Part shown: positions 1-7,338 of the stretch, in pieces
Numbering within the stretch: the first letter of the stretch is position 1
Layout of the letters: each line of letters opens with the position of its first letter
From: an uncultured Butyrivibrio sp.
GTDB lineage: Bacteria > Bacillota > Clostridia > Lachnospirales > Lachnospiraceae
NCBI GenBank assembly: GCA_945928575.1
Contig: CAMENP010000020.1
Span: 1-43,548 of the forward strand
DNA length: 43,548 nt
Direction of reading: 5' to 3'
Translations under genes and position numbers: made by a program
Notes under the pieces: model-generated
Database searches by the model: none
What the model was told of the DNA's origin: nothing
The model's input: only the letters and a program-made list of their open reading frames with translations

Positions 1-143
1 CATTACAAAATGGGATTCTTGGGTTACAAACGGGATTCTCATGTTGCAATTCATCGTATAATCTCGATATGAAATTTAAATAACCATATATCAGAATATA
101 TGTGTGTAAAAATGAAAAAATAGATATAATAGAACCAAAAATA

Positions 144-172
144 TTGACAAATGGTTTTATTGCTGATATGAT
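144..172 (+). promoter_or_regulatory. Sigma-A promoter of the Fic gene
   Basis: TTGACA at 144-149 and TATGAT at 167-172 are separated by 17 bp, and a TG dinucleotide one base before the -10 box gives an extended -10. The gene's AAGGAGG ribosome binding site follows at 198-204, so this should make a short leader of about 30 nt. Confidence 0.7.
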
Positions 173-210
173 TAGAATACGATAGTTAGAAAACAAAAGG
201 AGGATGAGTC

Positions 211-1299
211 ATGGATAAAGCATATAATGCAAGTTTGTTGCCATTGGACAACACTTTTATTAATCAGACATATTTTTTTGATGAATTGATAGATGCAACA
301 ACAAAATTGGAAGTATATAAAGAAAAAATAAAAGATAGCAAACTGGATAGCTCATGGTTTATGCCTACTTTGCAGCAGAAAGAAGCTCTTGCGTCTTCGC
401 AATTAGAGGGAACACAGGCTACGTTAGATGGTGTGCTTGTGAATCAGGTTGTACCTAATGATAAAGACAAAAATCTGAATGAAGTAAGTAATTATTATGC
501 GGCAACAGTAAAAGGCTACGAAGCTTTAAAGAAAAGAGATTTTTCTAATGAGTTTTTTTGCGATATTCATAAAATCCTAATGCAAGGAAATGTAAGAAAA
601 CCATCGGTGGTAGGGCAATATAGAACAGAACAAAATTATATTGGGAAAAATGATAGGACACATGCGATAACATTTATTCCGCCAAAGCCTGAGGACGTTT
701 CTATGCTGATGGATAATCTTATAGATTATATTAATCATCCAATTGACAAATATAGACCGCTTGTAAGAACAGCAATAATACATGCCCAATTTGAGACAAT
801 TCATCCATTTATGGATGGTAATGGAAGAGTTGGCAGAATGCTTATTCCTATGTATTTATTTGCTCAAAAACAAATAGAATTACCGTGTTTTTTTATAAGT
901 GAGGCATTGGAAAGAGACAAAATAAGATATTACACATTACTGAATAATATTAGGACAAATATGGATTGGAATGAGTGGATTAAATTTTTCCTGGCAACAG
1001 TGACAAAACAATGTGAAAAATACATTCAGATTATTACAGATATAAATGAGCTGTATAGCAGACATATGAGCATTGCTTGTAATATGGCCCGATCATCCAA
1101 TATGGTAGATATCATTAATGCCTTATATCAATATCCGGTTACAAATGCTAAACAAATTGCAAATGTTACCGGAATACCGATGACAAGTGTTAATAGATAT
1201 CTTGGGCAGTTAATAGATAATAAAATACTGTTCACAGATAATAAAAGCAGAAACCGTACATTTTATTATTTTGATTTACTTGAGATTCTTAGAGCATAG
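211..1299 (+). CDS. Fic family protein (class II, N-terminal inhibitory motif)
   Basis: A 362-residue Fic-domain protein. Fic enzymes usually transfer AMP from ATP to a hydroxyl group of a target protein. The active-site motif HPFMDGNGRVGR is intact at residues 198-209. An inhibitory-helix motif of the form S/T-x-x-x-E-G/N lies N-terminal to it (S62 to E66-G67), which defines class II Fic proteins kept silent by their own N-terminal helix. A Fic_N-like region covers the first 100 residues or so. The C-terminus (about 310-345) looks like a winged-helix DNA-binding domain, so the protein may also control its own promoter. It stands alone in an AT-rich accessory segment, with no separate antitoxin gene beside it, as expected when the inhibitor is built in. 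Target unknown. Confidence 0.9.
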   Translation: MDKAYNASLLPLDNTFINQTYFFDELIDATTKLEVYKEKIKDSKLDSSWFMPTLQQKEALASSQLEGTQATLDGVLVNQVVPNDKDKNLNEVSNYYAATVKGYEALKKRDFSNEFFCDIHKILMQGNVRKPSVVGQYRTEQNYIGKNDRTHAITFIPPKPEDVSMLMDNLIDYINHPIDKYRPLVRTAIIHAQFETIHPFMDGNGRVGRMLIPMYLFAQKQIELPCFFISEALERDKIRYYTLLNNIRTNMDWNEWIKFFLATVTKQCEKYIQIITDINELYSRHMSIACNMARSSNMVDIINALYQYPVTNAKQIANVTGIPMTSVNRYLGQLIDNKILFTDNKSRNRTFYYFDLLEILRA

Positions 1300-1343
1300 A
1301 TTAAAGATACAAAAAGGAAGTGATTAAATTGAAGGTAAAAACA

Positions 1344-1385
1344 AAACGTATTAAATAGCTGTTGGCGCAGCAATCTAATACGTTT
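1344..1385 (+). repeat. Stem-loop 1 downstream of fic
   Basis: A perfect 10-bp inverted repeat (AAACGTATTA at 1344-1353, TAATACGTTT at 1376-1385) encloses a second, inner 4-bp stem (GCTG 1358-1361 / CAGC 1368-1371). The right arm ends in three T but there is no real U tract, so this is a weak candidate terminator. It could equally be a structured RNA or an element end. Confidence 0.6.
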
Positions 1386-1392
1386 CGCCGGC

Positions 1393-1439
1393 GGATATGC
1401 TATTTGCATTCCTATCCTATAAGTGAGTATAGCATATCC
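1393..1439 (+). repeat. Stem-loop 2 downstream of fic
   Basis: A perfect 11-bp inverted repeat, GGATATGCTAT at 1393-1403 and ATAGCATATCC at 1429-1439, lies only 7 nt after stem-loop 1. It is followed by TTTC. Two strong adjacent hairpins in a non-coding stretch are unusual. They could be a terminator pair, a small structured RNA, or the palindromic end of a lost transposon. Confidence 0.6.
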
Positions 1440-1458
1440 TTTCAATAGGCACAATTAG

Positions 1459-1506
1459 CAAAGTGTACAAAAATCAATTACACAAAATGTACAAAAATTA
1501 ATTGCA
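1459..1506 (+). repeat. 24-bp tandem direct repeat upstream of the DUF4417 gene
   Basis: Two abutting 24-bp copies, 1459-1482 and 1483-1506, agree at 21 of 24 positions and share the core TGTACAAAAAT. They end about 40 nt before the DUF4417 start codon and could be a tandem operator for the toxin cassette. No clear promoter was found next to them. Confidence 0.6.
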
Positions 1507-1548
1507 TAATATTGATTCCTCTGGATAGAGGAGAAGGGATATTCGATT

Positions 1549-2220
1549 ATGAATAATTTATTTTATGATGGTTTCAATTCAAAACTTATTGAAACAGCCT
1601 TTTTTGAGGGAATTTTTGAAATTCCTATTTTAAAAGCACATTCTGAAATTGTGATTCCGAATGTAGCAGTCCCATTTTCTAAGAGAAAAGCGATAACTAA
1701 CCCTAATGAAGAGATGCTTGTGTTTTATGAGCATGATCCTCATTTTCGCGATTTTGTAAGTATTCCACAGAACTATATTGATGAACTGAAAAATGTTAAG
1801 ATTATTTCTACGCCTGACTGTTCTCTTTATCGTGACATGCCGTTTTGGGAACAAATTGCCAATATTGGTGTGAGCCGTTCAGTTGGATATTATTTGCAAG
1901 AGCAAGGAAAATATGTAATTCATAATGTTCGTTGGGGCGATGAACGCACATATGACAAGAAGCTGTGTGATTTTGCACCTGCATTTGCCGGAATACCTAA
2001 GAATAGTGTCGTATCTATTGGTACATATGGCTGCTGCAGACAAAAAGAGGATAAGTATTTCCTTGAAGCCGGACTGAGTGCTATGTTATCAGAATTGACA
2101 CCTCGAGTAGTTATCGTATACGGATCATATAATCCGAAAATTTTTGGGCAATATGAACACTACACTCACTTTCATCACCTTCCGGACTGGATTTCCTATA
2201 AGCGAAAGAAGGTGTCATAG
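1549..2220 (+). CDS. DUF4417 domain-containing protein
   Basis: A 223-residue protein that matches my recollection of the DUF4417 family, found in phages, conjugative elements and accessory regions of Firmicutes. No function is established. It has no signal peptide and no membrane helix. Conserved-looking features are an early 'IPILKAH' segment, a 'SVGYYLQEQGKYVI' segment, aromatic residues after it (NVRWGD), and a late 'GTYGC' and 'VIVYGSY' region that could be an alpha/beta core. The ribosome binding site GAGGAGAAGGG supports the ATG at 1549. The next gene, an EndoU-type nuclease, starts one base after this stop, so the two are probably translated together. The DUF4417 protein may therefore belong to the toxin system, for example in delivery, processing or regulation; that is inference. 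Confidence 0.75.
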   Translation: MNNLFYDGFNSKLIETAFFEGIFEIPILKAHSEIVIPNVAVPFSKRKAITNPNEEMLVFYEHDPHFRDFVSIPQNYIDELKNVKIISTPDCSLYRDMPFWEQIANIGVSRSVGYYLQEQGKYVIHNVRWGDERTYDKKLCDFAPAFAGIPKNSVVSIGTYGCCRQKEDKYFLEAGLSAMLSELTPRVVIVYGSYNPKIFGQYEHYTHFHHLPDWISYKRKKVS

Positions 2221-2221
2221 C

Positions 2222-2728
2222 ATGGGAACAAGCAAAAGTGGACGATATATGAATACAAAAGGTAGCGGTACAAGTGTAAGCGATTTTGCACTTATTCATT
2301 CAAGCGAAGGCGCATTTACACGTAGTCAAATTCGTGAAAATGGAAAAATAATTATCAAACTCAGACTTAACAATGGTGGACATAGTCAAAAAGGGTTAGA
2401 TTTACTTGATAAATATGGCATTGAATATAATATCGTAAGGACTTATCCTAATGGTGTTCGGGTTGGCAATGTTCCAAACCATATGCAGCGAAACAAGAAA
2501 AAGGGAATAGGTCAATCATGGTTTCCAAAATTCTGGACTGAGAAAGATATTCGACGAGCTGGTGAACATGTTGCAGGGTTAAAAAATAATCGTAGAGTTG
2601 CGGATGGCATAAGAGTTTATGGTATCTATAAAGGTGTCAAAGTAGGTATAATTAAAACTCACGGGAAAATAGCTACAGTCTTTCCTGATAGTAATCAACA
2701 TTCTGTTTTAAGGAGGAAAAAGAAATGA
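2222..2728 (+). CDS. EndoU-type nuclease toxin
   Basis: A 168-residue protein whose C-terminal two thirds resemble bacterial EndoU RNase toxin domains. The visible signature is GGH at residues 52-54 (candidate catalytic His54), a PNGVRVGNV segment near 76-84, QSWFP...W at 98-105, and a closing T-x-F-P motif (ATVFPD, 151-156). His88 or His147 may be the second catalytic histidine. The first 45 residues are basic and resemble N-terminal parts of phage-type proteins. The ATG at 2222, one base after the DUF4417 stop and preceded by AGAAGGTG, is preferred over an upstream in-frame ATG at 2144 that lies inside the DUF4417 gene. There is no secretion or repeat region as in large polymorphic toxins, so this is either a stand-alone toxin cassette or one carried by a mobile element. 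The following gene overlaps its stop and is the likely immunity gene. Confidence 0.75.
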   Translation: MGTSKSGRYMNTKGSGTSVSDFALIHSSEGAFTRSQIRENGKIIIKLRLNNGGHSQKGLDLLDKYGIEYNIVRTYPNGVRVGNVPNHMQRNKKKGIGQSWFPKFWTEKDIRRAGEHVAGLKNNRRVADGIRVYGIYKGVKVGIIKTHGKIATVFPDSNQHSVLRRKKK

Positions 2729-3066
2729 TGACTGAAAAACTCAGAAAAGCTATTGCGAATAGAGCGTCCACAGATGATGAGTGGGATTATGGCGTACAAC
2801 AAAGTTGGAAAAAAGTGTTGGCAATTATATCTGAAAGTCTTGATGACACTGTTAATTTTATCGAGAATGACTGCACCCCAAATGAATTTTCGTGGCTGAG
2901 TGAAATATACAATAAAATAATTGACATATTTCCATCACAGAAAATTATTACTGCATTACGAAAAACGGCTTCTAAATATCCAGATGAAGTTGAAAAATAC
3001 AATCTCAATTACTGTATAGACGAAGCAGAGGGATATCTTGAATTCCTTTTGACAACTTCGGAATAA
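2725..3066 (+). CDS. Probable immunity protein to the EndoU toxin
   Basis: A 113-residue acidic, mostly helical protein with no signal peptide. It starts inside the toxin gene (ATG at 2725 overlaps the toxin stop by four bases) behind a strong AGGAGG site at 2711-2716, so production should be coupled to the toxin. The pattern DEWDYGVQQSWKK, a central CTPNEFSWLSE segment and KYPDE near the C-terminus resemble small immunity proteins beside nuclease toxins in Firmicutes. I cannot assign it to a named Imm family with certainty. The expected role is to bind and block the toxin in the cytoplasm. Position, coupling and acidity support this, but no activity is proven. A second in-frame ATG follows directly at 2728. 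Confidence 0.65.
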   Translation: MMTEKLRKAIANRASTDDEWDYGVQQSWKKVLAIISESLDDTVNFIENDCTPNEFSWLSEIYNKIIDIFPSQKIITALRKTASKYPDEVEKYNLNYCIDEAEGYLEFLLTTSE

Positions 3067-3207
3067 TTTTAAAATAAAAAAGAGCAGAACGAGAGACAAA
3101 TTATGCATAAAGAATAATTTCTTAAGATTTCCACATAATAACTTCAAAATTATATGAACAGAGTGATGAAACACTCTTGTTAAAATATGAAATTGGAGGA
3201 AAAAAGC

Positions 3208-3753
3208 TTGAAAGCTACAGGAATTGTGCGGAGAATAGATGACCTTGGGAGAGTTGTTGTTCCCAAAGAAATCAGACGGACCCTCAGAATAAGGGAAGGC
3301 GACCCGTTAGAAATATATACCGACAGGGAAGGACAGATAATTCTTAAGAAATATTCGCCGGTGGGGGAACTTGGTGAATTTGCAAGGCAGTACGCCGAGT
3401 CGCTTGCACAGACAACGGGCAATGTCATATGTATTACGGACAGAGACCAGATAATAGCGGTGTCGGGCGGCTCCAGAAAAGATATGCTCATGAAACCTAT
3501 CAGCACGCAGCTTGAGAACCTTATAGAAGAACGTGAAAATATAACCGCGACACGCGAGGAAAGACGTTTTGTCCCTATCACGCAAGGCGAAGAGGAATTC
3601 CAGGCGCAGGCAATCAGTCCGATAATATGTGAGGGTGATGCCATCGGTTCCGTTATAATTACCACCAAGGAACCCAAAAAGCATTTCGGAGAGACTGAAC
3701 AGAAGCTTACGCTGTCGGCGGCGGGGTTTCTGGGAAAACAGATGGAAAATTAA
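3208..3753 (+). CDS. spoVT: Stage V sporulation protein T (AbrB/GAF transcription factor)
   Basis: A 181-residue homologue of Bacillus SpoVT, which in Bacillus is made in the forespore under sigma-G and adjusts sigma-G-dependent genes. The N-terminal swapped-hairpin AbrB domain (KATGIVRRIDDLGRVVVPKE) is almost identical to the family pattern. The rest is the GAF-like ligand domain, ending in AAGFLGKQME as in the family. I chose the TTG at 3208 because GGAGGA at 3195-3200 is correctly spaced and the protein then begins MKATGIV as in characterised homologues; an ATG at 3187 lies upstream of that site. It marks the organism as a spore former or a descendant of one. It is the first clearly core gene after the accessory segment. 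Confidence 0.95.
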   Translation: MKATGIVRRIDDLGRVVVPKEIRRTLRIREGDPLEIYTDREGQIILKKYSPVGELGEFARQYAESLAQTTGNVICITDRDQIIAVSGGSRKDMLMKPISTQLENLIEERENITATREERRFVPITQGEEEFQAQAISPIICEGDAIGSVIITTKEPKKHFGETEQKLTLSAAGFLGKQMEN

Positions 3754-3762
3754 TGAAAAACA

Positions 3763-3801
3763 AGGATGCAGAAACCGTATGGCTTTTGCATCCTCTTTTT
3801 G
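3763..3801 (+). terminator. Rho-independent terminator after spoVT
   Basis: Stem AGGATGCA (3763-3770) pairs with TGCATCCT (3787-3794), followed directly by a run of T with one G at the end. Confidence 0.85.
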
Positions 3802-3802
3802 T

Positions 3803-3831
3803 TTGACTTGCGTATCTCTTTGACGTAAAAT
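3803..3831 (+). promoter_or_regulatory. Sigma-A promoter of the coiled-coil protein gene
   Basis: TTGACT at 3803-3808 and TAAAAT at 3826-3831 are 17 bp apart, directly after the spoVT terminator and about 35 nt before the next start codon. A second possible pair, TTGACG (3820-3825) and TATAAG (3845-3850), has a 19-bp spacer and is less convincing. Confidence 0.6.
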
Positions 3832-3864
3832 GGTTGTACAAACATATAAGTAGGAAGGACTATT

Positions 3865-4500
3865 ATGGCACACAGATTTAATGTTTTTTCCGGCCTTGAC
3901 AGGCATATTAAAAAGAATAAGAGCGTTCCGGTGAATCATGAACCTGATAATAACAGGATTACGCCGGAGCAGATAAAGGATATTGTGAGCCGCGAGGTCA
4001 ATGCGGCATCGACACGAAGTCAGATGATGAATTATTTTGACAGCATTGCGGCAAGCAGCGAGCGCACCGAGACTATGCTTGTTGAACTGCGGGATGCACT
4101 TGATGCCGGACTTGCGAAGATTGATGAGGCAGCGGGACGTAATGATGACGGAGAGAGACTTGAACAGATAGATGCATCGGTCAAGCAGGTTATCGAGATG
4201 AGCGGAAGCCTTAAGGATAATCTGGACGCCATTGAAGAATCCGTAAAGAATACGAAAGAAATCGATATTGATGAGTCGGTTAAGCGGATAGAGAACGGTT
4301 ATGAGAGCCTCGGAGCGGATATGCATAAGGATAATCTTATTACGTATAAGAATCTGCGACAGGCACTTGAAGAAGCGGAGAATAAGGCGGTAAAGAGGGA
4401 TGCAGGACTCAAAAAAGGCATAACGGCATGTCTTATTATGAACGGAATAATGACTATTGCGGTAATTGTATTACTGTTACATAGCTTTGGTATCATATAA
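3865..4500 (+). CDS. Hypothetical tail-anchored coiled-coil protein
   Basis: I do not recognise this 211-residue protein. Residues 30-180 are charged and rich in Glu, Lys and Asp with heptad-like spacing, so a long coiled coil is likely. A single hydrophobic helix near the C-terminus (about 188-209, ACLIMNGIMTIAVIVLLLH) should anchor it in the membrane with the bulk in the cytoplasm. There is no signal peptide. The ribosome binding site AGGAAGGA supports the start. The pyrophosphatase gene begins 27 nt downstream with no terminator between, so the two are probably co-transcribed. The layout is reminiscent of bacterial tail-anchored or scaffold proteins, but I propose no function. Confidence 0.8.
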   Translation: MAHRFNVFSGLDRHIKKNKSVPVNHEPDNNRITPEQIKDIVSREVNAASTRSQMMNYFDSIAASSERTETMLVELRDALDAGLAKIDEAAGRNDDGERLEQIDASVKQVIEMSGSLKDNLDAIEESVKNTKEIDIDESVKRIENGYESLGADMHKDNLITYKNLRQALEEAENKAVKRDAGLKKGITACLIMNGIMTIAVIVLLLHSFGII

Positions 4501-4527
4501 TCTGTGATTAAGAAAGGATTCACATCA

Positions 4528-6165
4528 ATGAGTGAAGTTTATGTGGTAGGACATAGAAATCCCGATACGGATTCAATCTGTTCGGCGATTGCATATGCCA
4601 ATTTCAAAAATATAACAACGAATACGGAAGATTACGTTCCGTACAGGGCGGGACAGCTCAATGAAGAGACACAGTTTGTACTGGACAGCTGTGGTGTCAA
4701 GGCGCCGCCGCTTTTGCAGGATCTGAGAGCACAGGTAAGTGATTTACAGATCCGCAAGACGGAGAGCATTAAAGCATCCGTGTCAATTAAGAAAGTCTGG
4801 AAGATGATGAAGGAAATCGGAGTGGTAACGCTTCCCGTTGTTAAGAACCGTAAACTCGAAGGTATCATTACCATTACCGATATTGCCACATCATATATGG
4901 ACATATATGACAATGATCTGCTTGAATTATCGGAGACTACATATAAGCAGATTGCGGAGACACTTGACGGACGTATTGTATGTGGAAGTGATAAGAGACC
5001 TACCGTAAGCGGTAAAGTCTGCACTGCTGTTGCTACCCCTGAGGTAATGGAAGAAAGTATTGCGCCGGGAGATATAGTCATAGTCGGCAACAGATACGAA
5101 GCTCAGCTGTGCGCTATAGAGATGGGTGCGGGATGCCTTGTTATTTGCGATAAGGCACCGGTATCAATTACTATTACCAAGCGGGCACAGGATAACGGCT
5201 GTACAATCATAAGTACACCGCACGATGCTTTTACGGTTTCACGTCTGATATTCCAAAGTGTTCCTGTAGGCCATATGATGCGCCGCGAAGGACTTATAAC
5301 ATTCAGACTTGATGATTATATAGATGATATCCGTAAGGTCATGACGGAGAAAAGACACCGTGATTTCCCTATACTTGATAAACACGGACATTATGTCGGA
5401 ATGATTTCCAGACGTAACCTTCTCGGTGCGCCCAAGAAAAAAGTCATAATGGTTGACCATAATGAGGCCAAACAGGCAGTTGCCGGAATAGAAGCGGCGG
5501 AGGTTGTCGAGATTATAGACCACCATAGACTCGGCTGTATAGAGACCATTTCACCGGTTCTGTTCAGAAACCAGCCTGTCGGATGTACGGCGACTATAAT
5601 ATACAGCCTGTATAAGGATGCGGGCGTTGAAGTAACGCCTGCGATGGCAAAGCTCATGTGCTCGGCTATAATATCTGACACGTTACTTTTCCGCTCGCCG
5701 ACATGCACGGATGAGGACAGAATTGCGGGGCATGAACTGTCACAGATTGCAGGACTTGACCTGAAAGCATATGCACATGAAATGTTTTTTGCCGGAAGCA
5801 ATCTGAGCGAGAAGTCGGCCAAGGAGCTTTTTACAAGCGATTACAAGAAATTCTCATTCGGCGATGTGACATTCGGAATCGGACAGGTATCAAGCATGGA
5901 CAGCGATGAACTGACACAGGTCAGAAATAAGATTTATTCATATATGAAAGACCAGTATAAATCACTTGGCGTGGATATGCTCTTTTTCATGCTGACCGAT
6001 ATGATGCAGCCGAAGACGGAGCTTCTCTATTATGGGGACGGTGCCGGAACACTTGCGGAAAATGCCCTCGGGGCACCGGCGGTTGACGGTTCGGTTATGC
6101 TTCCGGGAGTTGTATCACGTAAGAAACAGATCGTTCCGCAGATAATGATGGAAATAACACAGTAG
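4528..6165 (+). CDS. CBS/DRTGG-domain manganese-dependent inorganic pyrophosphatase
   Basis: A 545-residue family II pyrophosphatase (DHH superfamily) that hydrolyses PPi to phosphate in the cytoplasm. The metal-binding motif GHRNPDTDS (H9, D13, D15), a later VDHNE (D310) and IIDHHR (331-333) are all present, followed by a DHHA2 domain. Between the first motif and the rest of the catalytic domain sit a CBS repeat (about 65-120), a DRTGG domain (about 130-245) and a second CBS repeat (about 248-300). In characterised clostridial enzymes with this insert, AMP and ADP inhibit and ATP or diadenosine polyphosphates activate. The ATG at 4528 follows AGAAAGGA with good spacing and starts at the family motif; an earlier GTG at 4504 overlaps that site. 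Confidence 0.93.
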   Translation: MSEVYVVGHRNPDTDSICSAIAYANFKNITTNTEDYVPYRAGQLNEETQFVLDSCGVKAPPLLQDLRAQVSDLQIRKTESIKASVSIKKVWKMMKEIGVVTLPVVKNRKLEGIITITDIATSYMDIYDNDLLELSETTYKQIAETLDGRIVCGSDKRPTVSGKVCTAVATPEVMEESIAPGDIVIVGNRYEAQLCAIEMGAGCLVICDKAPVSITITKRAQDNGCTIISTPHDAFTVSRLIFQSVPVGHMMRREGLITFRLDDYIDDIRKVMTEKRHRDFPILDKHGHYVGMISRRNLLGAPKKKVIMVDHNEAKQAVAGIEAAEVVEIIDHHRLGCIETISPVLFRNQPVGCTATIIYSLYKDAGVEVTPAMAKLMCSAIISDTLLFRSPTCTDEDRIAGHELSQIAGLDLKAYAHEMFFAGSNLSEKSAKELFTSDYKKFSFGDVTFGIGQVSSMDSDELTQVRNKIYSYMKDQYKSLGVDMLFFMLTDMMQPKTELLYYGDGAGTLAENALGAPAVDGSVMLPGVVSRKKQIVPQIMMEITQ

Positions 6166-6181
6166 ATAACAGGAGAATATA

Positions 6182-6751
6182 ATGGGAAGACAGAATTGGA
6201 GACCGGGCAATATGCTTTATCCGGTTCCTGCAGTCATGGTAAGCTGCAAAAGACCGGGAGAGAAAGCCAACATCATTACGGTCGCGTGGGCAGGCACGAT
6301 CTGCTCCGACCCTGCAATGGTAAGCATATCCGTCAGACCTGACAGGTACTCACATAATATAATAGAAGAAACAGGAGAATTTGTTATAAATCTTGTAACG
6401 GAGAAACTCACATATGCAACGGATTTCTGCGGAGTGCGCTCGGGCCGTGACATTGACAAATTTGCACAGATGCATCTGACAGAGCTTCCGTCATCGGTTG
6501 TAGCGGCGCCCGGAATTAAAGAAAGTCCGGTATGCATCGAATGTAAGGTTAGTGAGATTAAGCACCTCGGAAGCCATGATATGTTTATTGCCGAGGTTGT
6601 CAATGTAAGCGTGGATGAGTCATACATGGACAGCAAAGGCAAATTTATGCTCAACAGCACTAATCTGGTGACATATTCGCACGGCGAATATTTTGTGCTC
6701 GGACGTAAAATAGGCAAATTCGGATATTCAGTCCAAAGAAAAAGAAAGTGA
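6182..6751 (+). CDS. Flavin reductase family protein (FMN-binding)
   Basis: A 189-residue protein of the flavin-reductase-like, FMN-binding split-barrel family. Recognisable parts are the N-terminal YPVPAVMVSC strand, NIITVAWAGTICSDPAMVSISVRP near residues 31-54, which forms the flavin pocket, and the SHNIIEETGEFVINL segment. Members use NAD(P)H to reduce FMN or act as small flavoproteins; the substrate here is not predictable. It lies 16 nt after the pyrophosphatase gene behind AGGAG and 6 nt before the shikimate-kinase-like gene, so the three genes form one operon. No cysteine or iron-sulfur motif suggests a rubredoxin-type partner. Confidence 0.88.
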   Translation: MGRQNWRPGNMLYPVPAVMVSCKRPGEKANIITVAWAGTICSDPAMVSISVRPDRYSHNIIEETGEFVINLVTEKLTYATDFCGVRSGRDIDKFAQMHLTELPSSVVAAPGIKESPVCIECKVSEIKHLGSHDMFIAEVVNVSVDESYMDSKGKFMLNSTNLVTYSHGEYFVLGRKIGKFGYSVQRKRK

Positions 6752-6757
6752 CAGGTT

Positions 6758-7252
6758 ATGAAAGACAATATAATTCTTATAGGAATGCCGGGTGTTGGCA
6801 AGAGCAGCGCCGGAGTCGTGCTCGCCAAGGTGCTCGGATATGAGTTCATCGATTCGGATCTTGTCATCCAGAAAGCGACAGGAAAGCTCTTAAAGGATAT
6901 AATAGCAGAGAAAGGTAATAAGGGGTTCCTGGAGGTTGAAAACAGGATTAATGCCGGAATAGAAGCGTCACACGCAGTTATCGCCACGGGCGGAAGTGTT
7001 GTGTATGGCGCAGAAGCCATGAAACATCTTAAATCAATAGGAACGGTAGTTTATTTGAAGGCATCATATGATACAATCGATGCGCGTCTGGGTAATCTTG
7101 CCGGACGCGGTGTTGCCATAGAGAAAGGCCAGACATTGCATGATTTGTATGATGAGCGCGTGAAGCTTTATGAAAAGTATGCAGATGTCACGGTTATGAT
7201 TGACGGCCGGACAATAGAACAGACAGTTAATGATATTATCATGAAAAAATAG
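6758..7252 (+). CDS. Shikimate-kinase-like P-loop kinase
   Basis: A 164-residue protein of the AroK/AroL fold. The P-loop GMPGVGKS (residues 9-16), the Asp pair IDSD (D32, D34) and Arg134 near LYEKYAD are in place, and the length is normal. However, the usual G-x-x-x-F-R motif reads GNKGFL, so the shikimate-contacting arginine is Leu58. The GGG loop is GGS (78-80), and the lid has GRG instead of the usual RPLL. I recall related proteins in many Clostridia, where automatic annotation says shikimate kinase. Given these changes the true substrate is uncertain. It is the last gene of the pyrophosphatase operon. Confidence 0.8.
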   Translation: MKDNIILIGMPGVGKSSAGVVLAKVLGYEFIDSDLVIQKATGKLLKDIIAEKGNKGFLEVENRINAGIEASHAVIATGGSVVYGAEAMKHLKSIGTVVYLKASYDTIDARLGNLAGRGVAIEKGQTLHDLYDERVKLYEKYADVTVMIDGRTIEQTVNDIIMKK

Positions 7253-7297
7253 ACAAAAAAATGTGTCATTTTTGTTAAGCTTTTATAAAAAACAGAG

Positions 7298-7322
7298 AAA
7301 AGGGTTTACAAAGCCCTTTTTA
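7298..7322 (+). terminator. Terminator after the shikimate-kinase-like gene
   Basis: AAAAGGG (7298-7304) pairs with CCCTTTT (7314-7320), followed by further T. Its loop contains the TTTACA -35 box of the next promoter, so terminator and promoter overlap. Confidence 0.6.
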
Positions 7323-7333
7323 TTTGTTAGAAT
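7305..7333 (+). promoter_or_regulatory. Sigma-A promoter of the M23 hydrolase gene
   Basis: TTTACA at 7305-7310 and TAGAAT at 7328-7333 with a 17-bp spacer. Transcription should start near 7340, inside the WalR-like repeats. Confidence 0.6.
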
Positions 7334-7338
7334 ACAAA

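Noticed and set aside
2144-2221. Longer start for the EndoU-type gene
   Set aside because: The extra 26 residues would come from DNA inside the DUF4417 gene; the ATG at 2222 has a proper ribosome binding site and begins the conserved part.
3307-4326. 339-codon open frame on the minus strand
   Set aside because: It runs antisense across spoVT and the next gene, including their terminator, has an unnatural Cys/His/Arg-rich composition and no ribosome binding site. It is a shadow of real genes.
6217-7020. 267-codon open frame on the minus strand
   Set aside because: It is antisense to the flavin reductase and the kinase-like gene, is Ser/Thr/Pro rich and has no family features.
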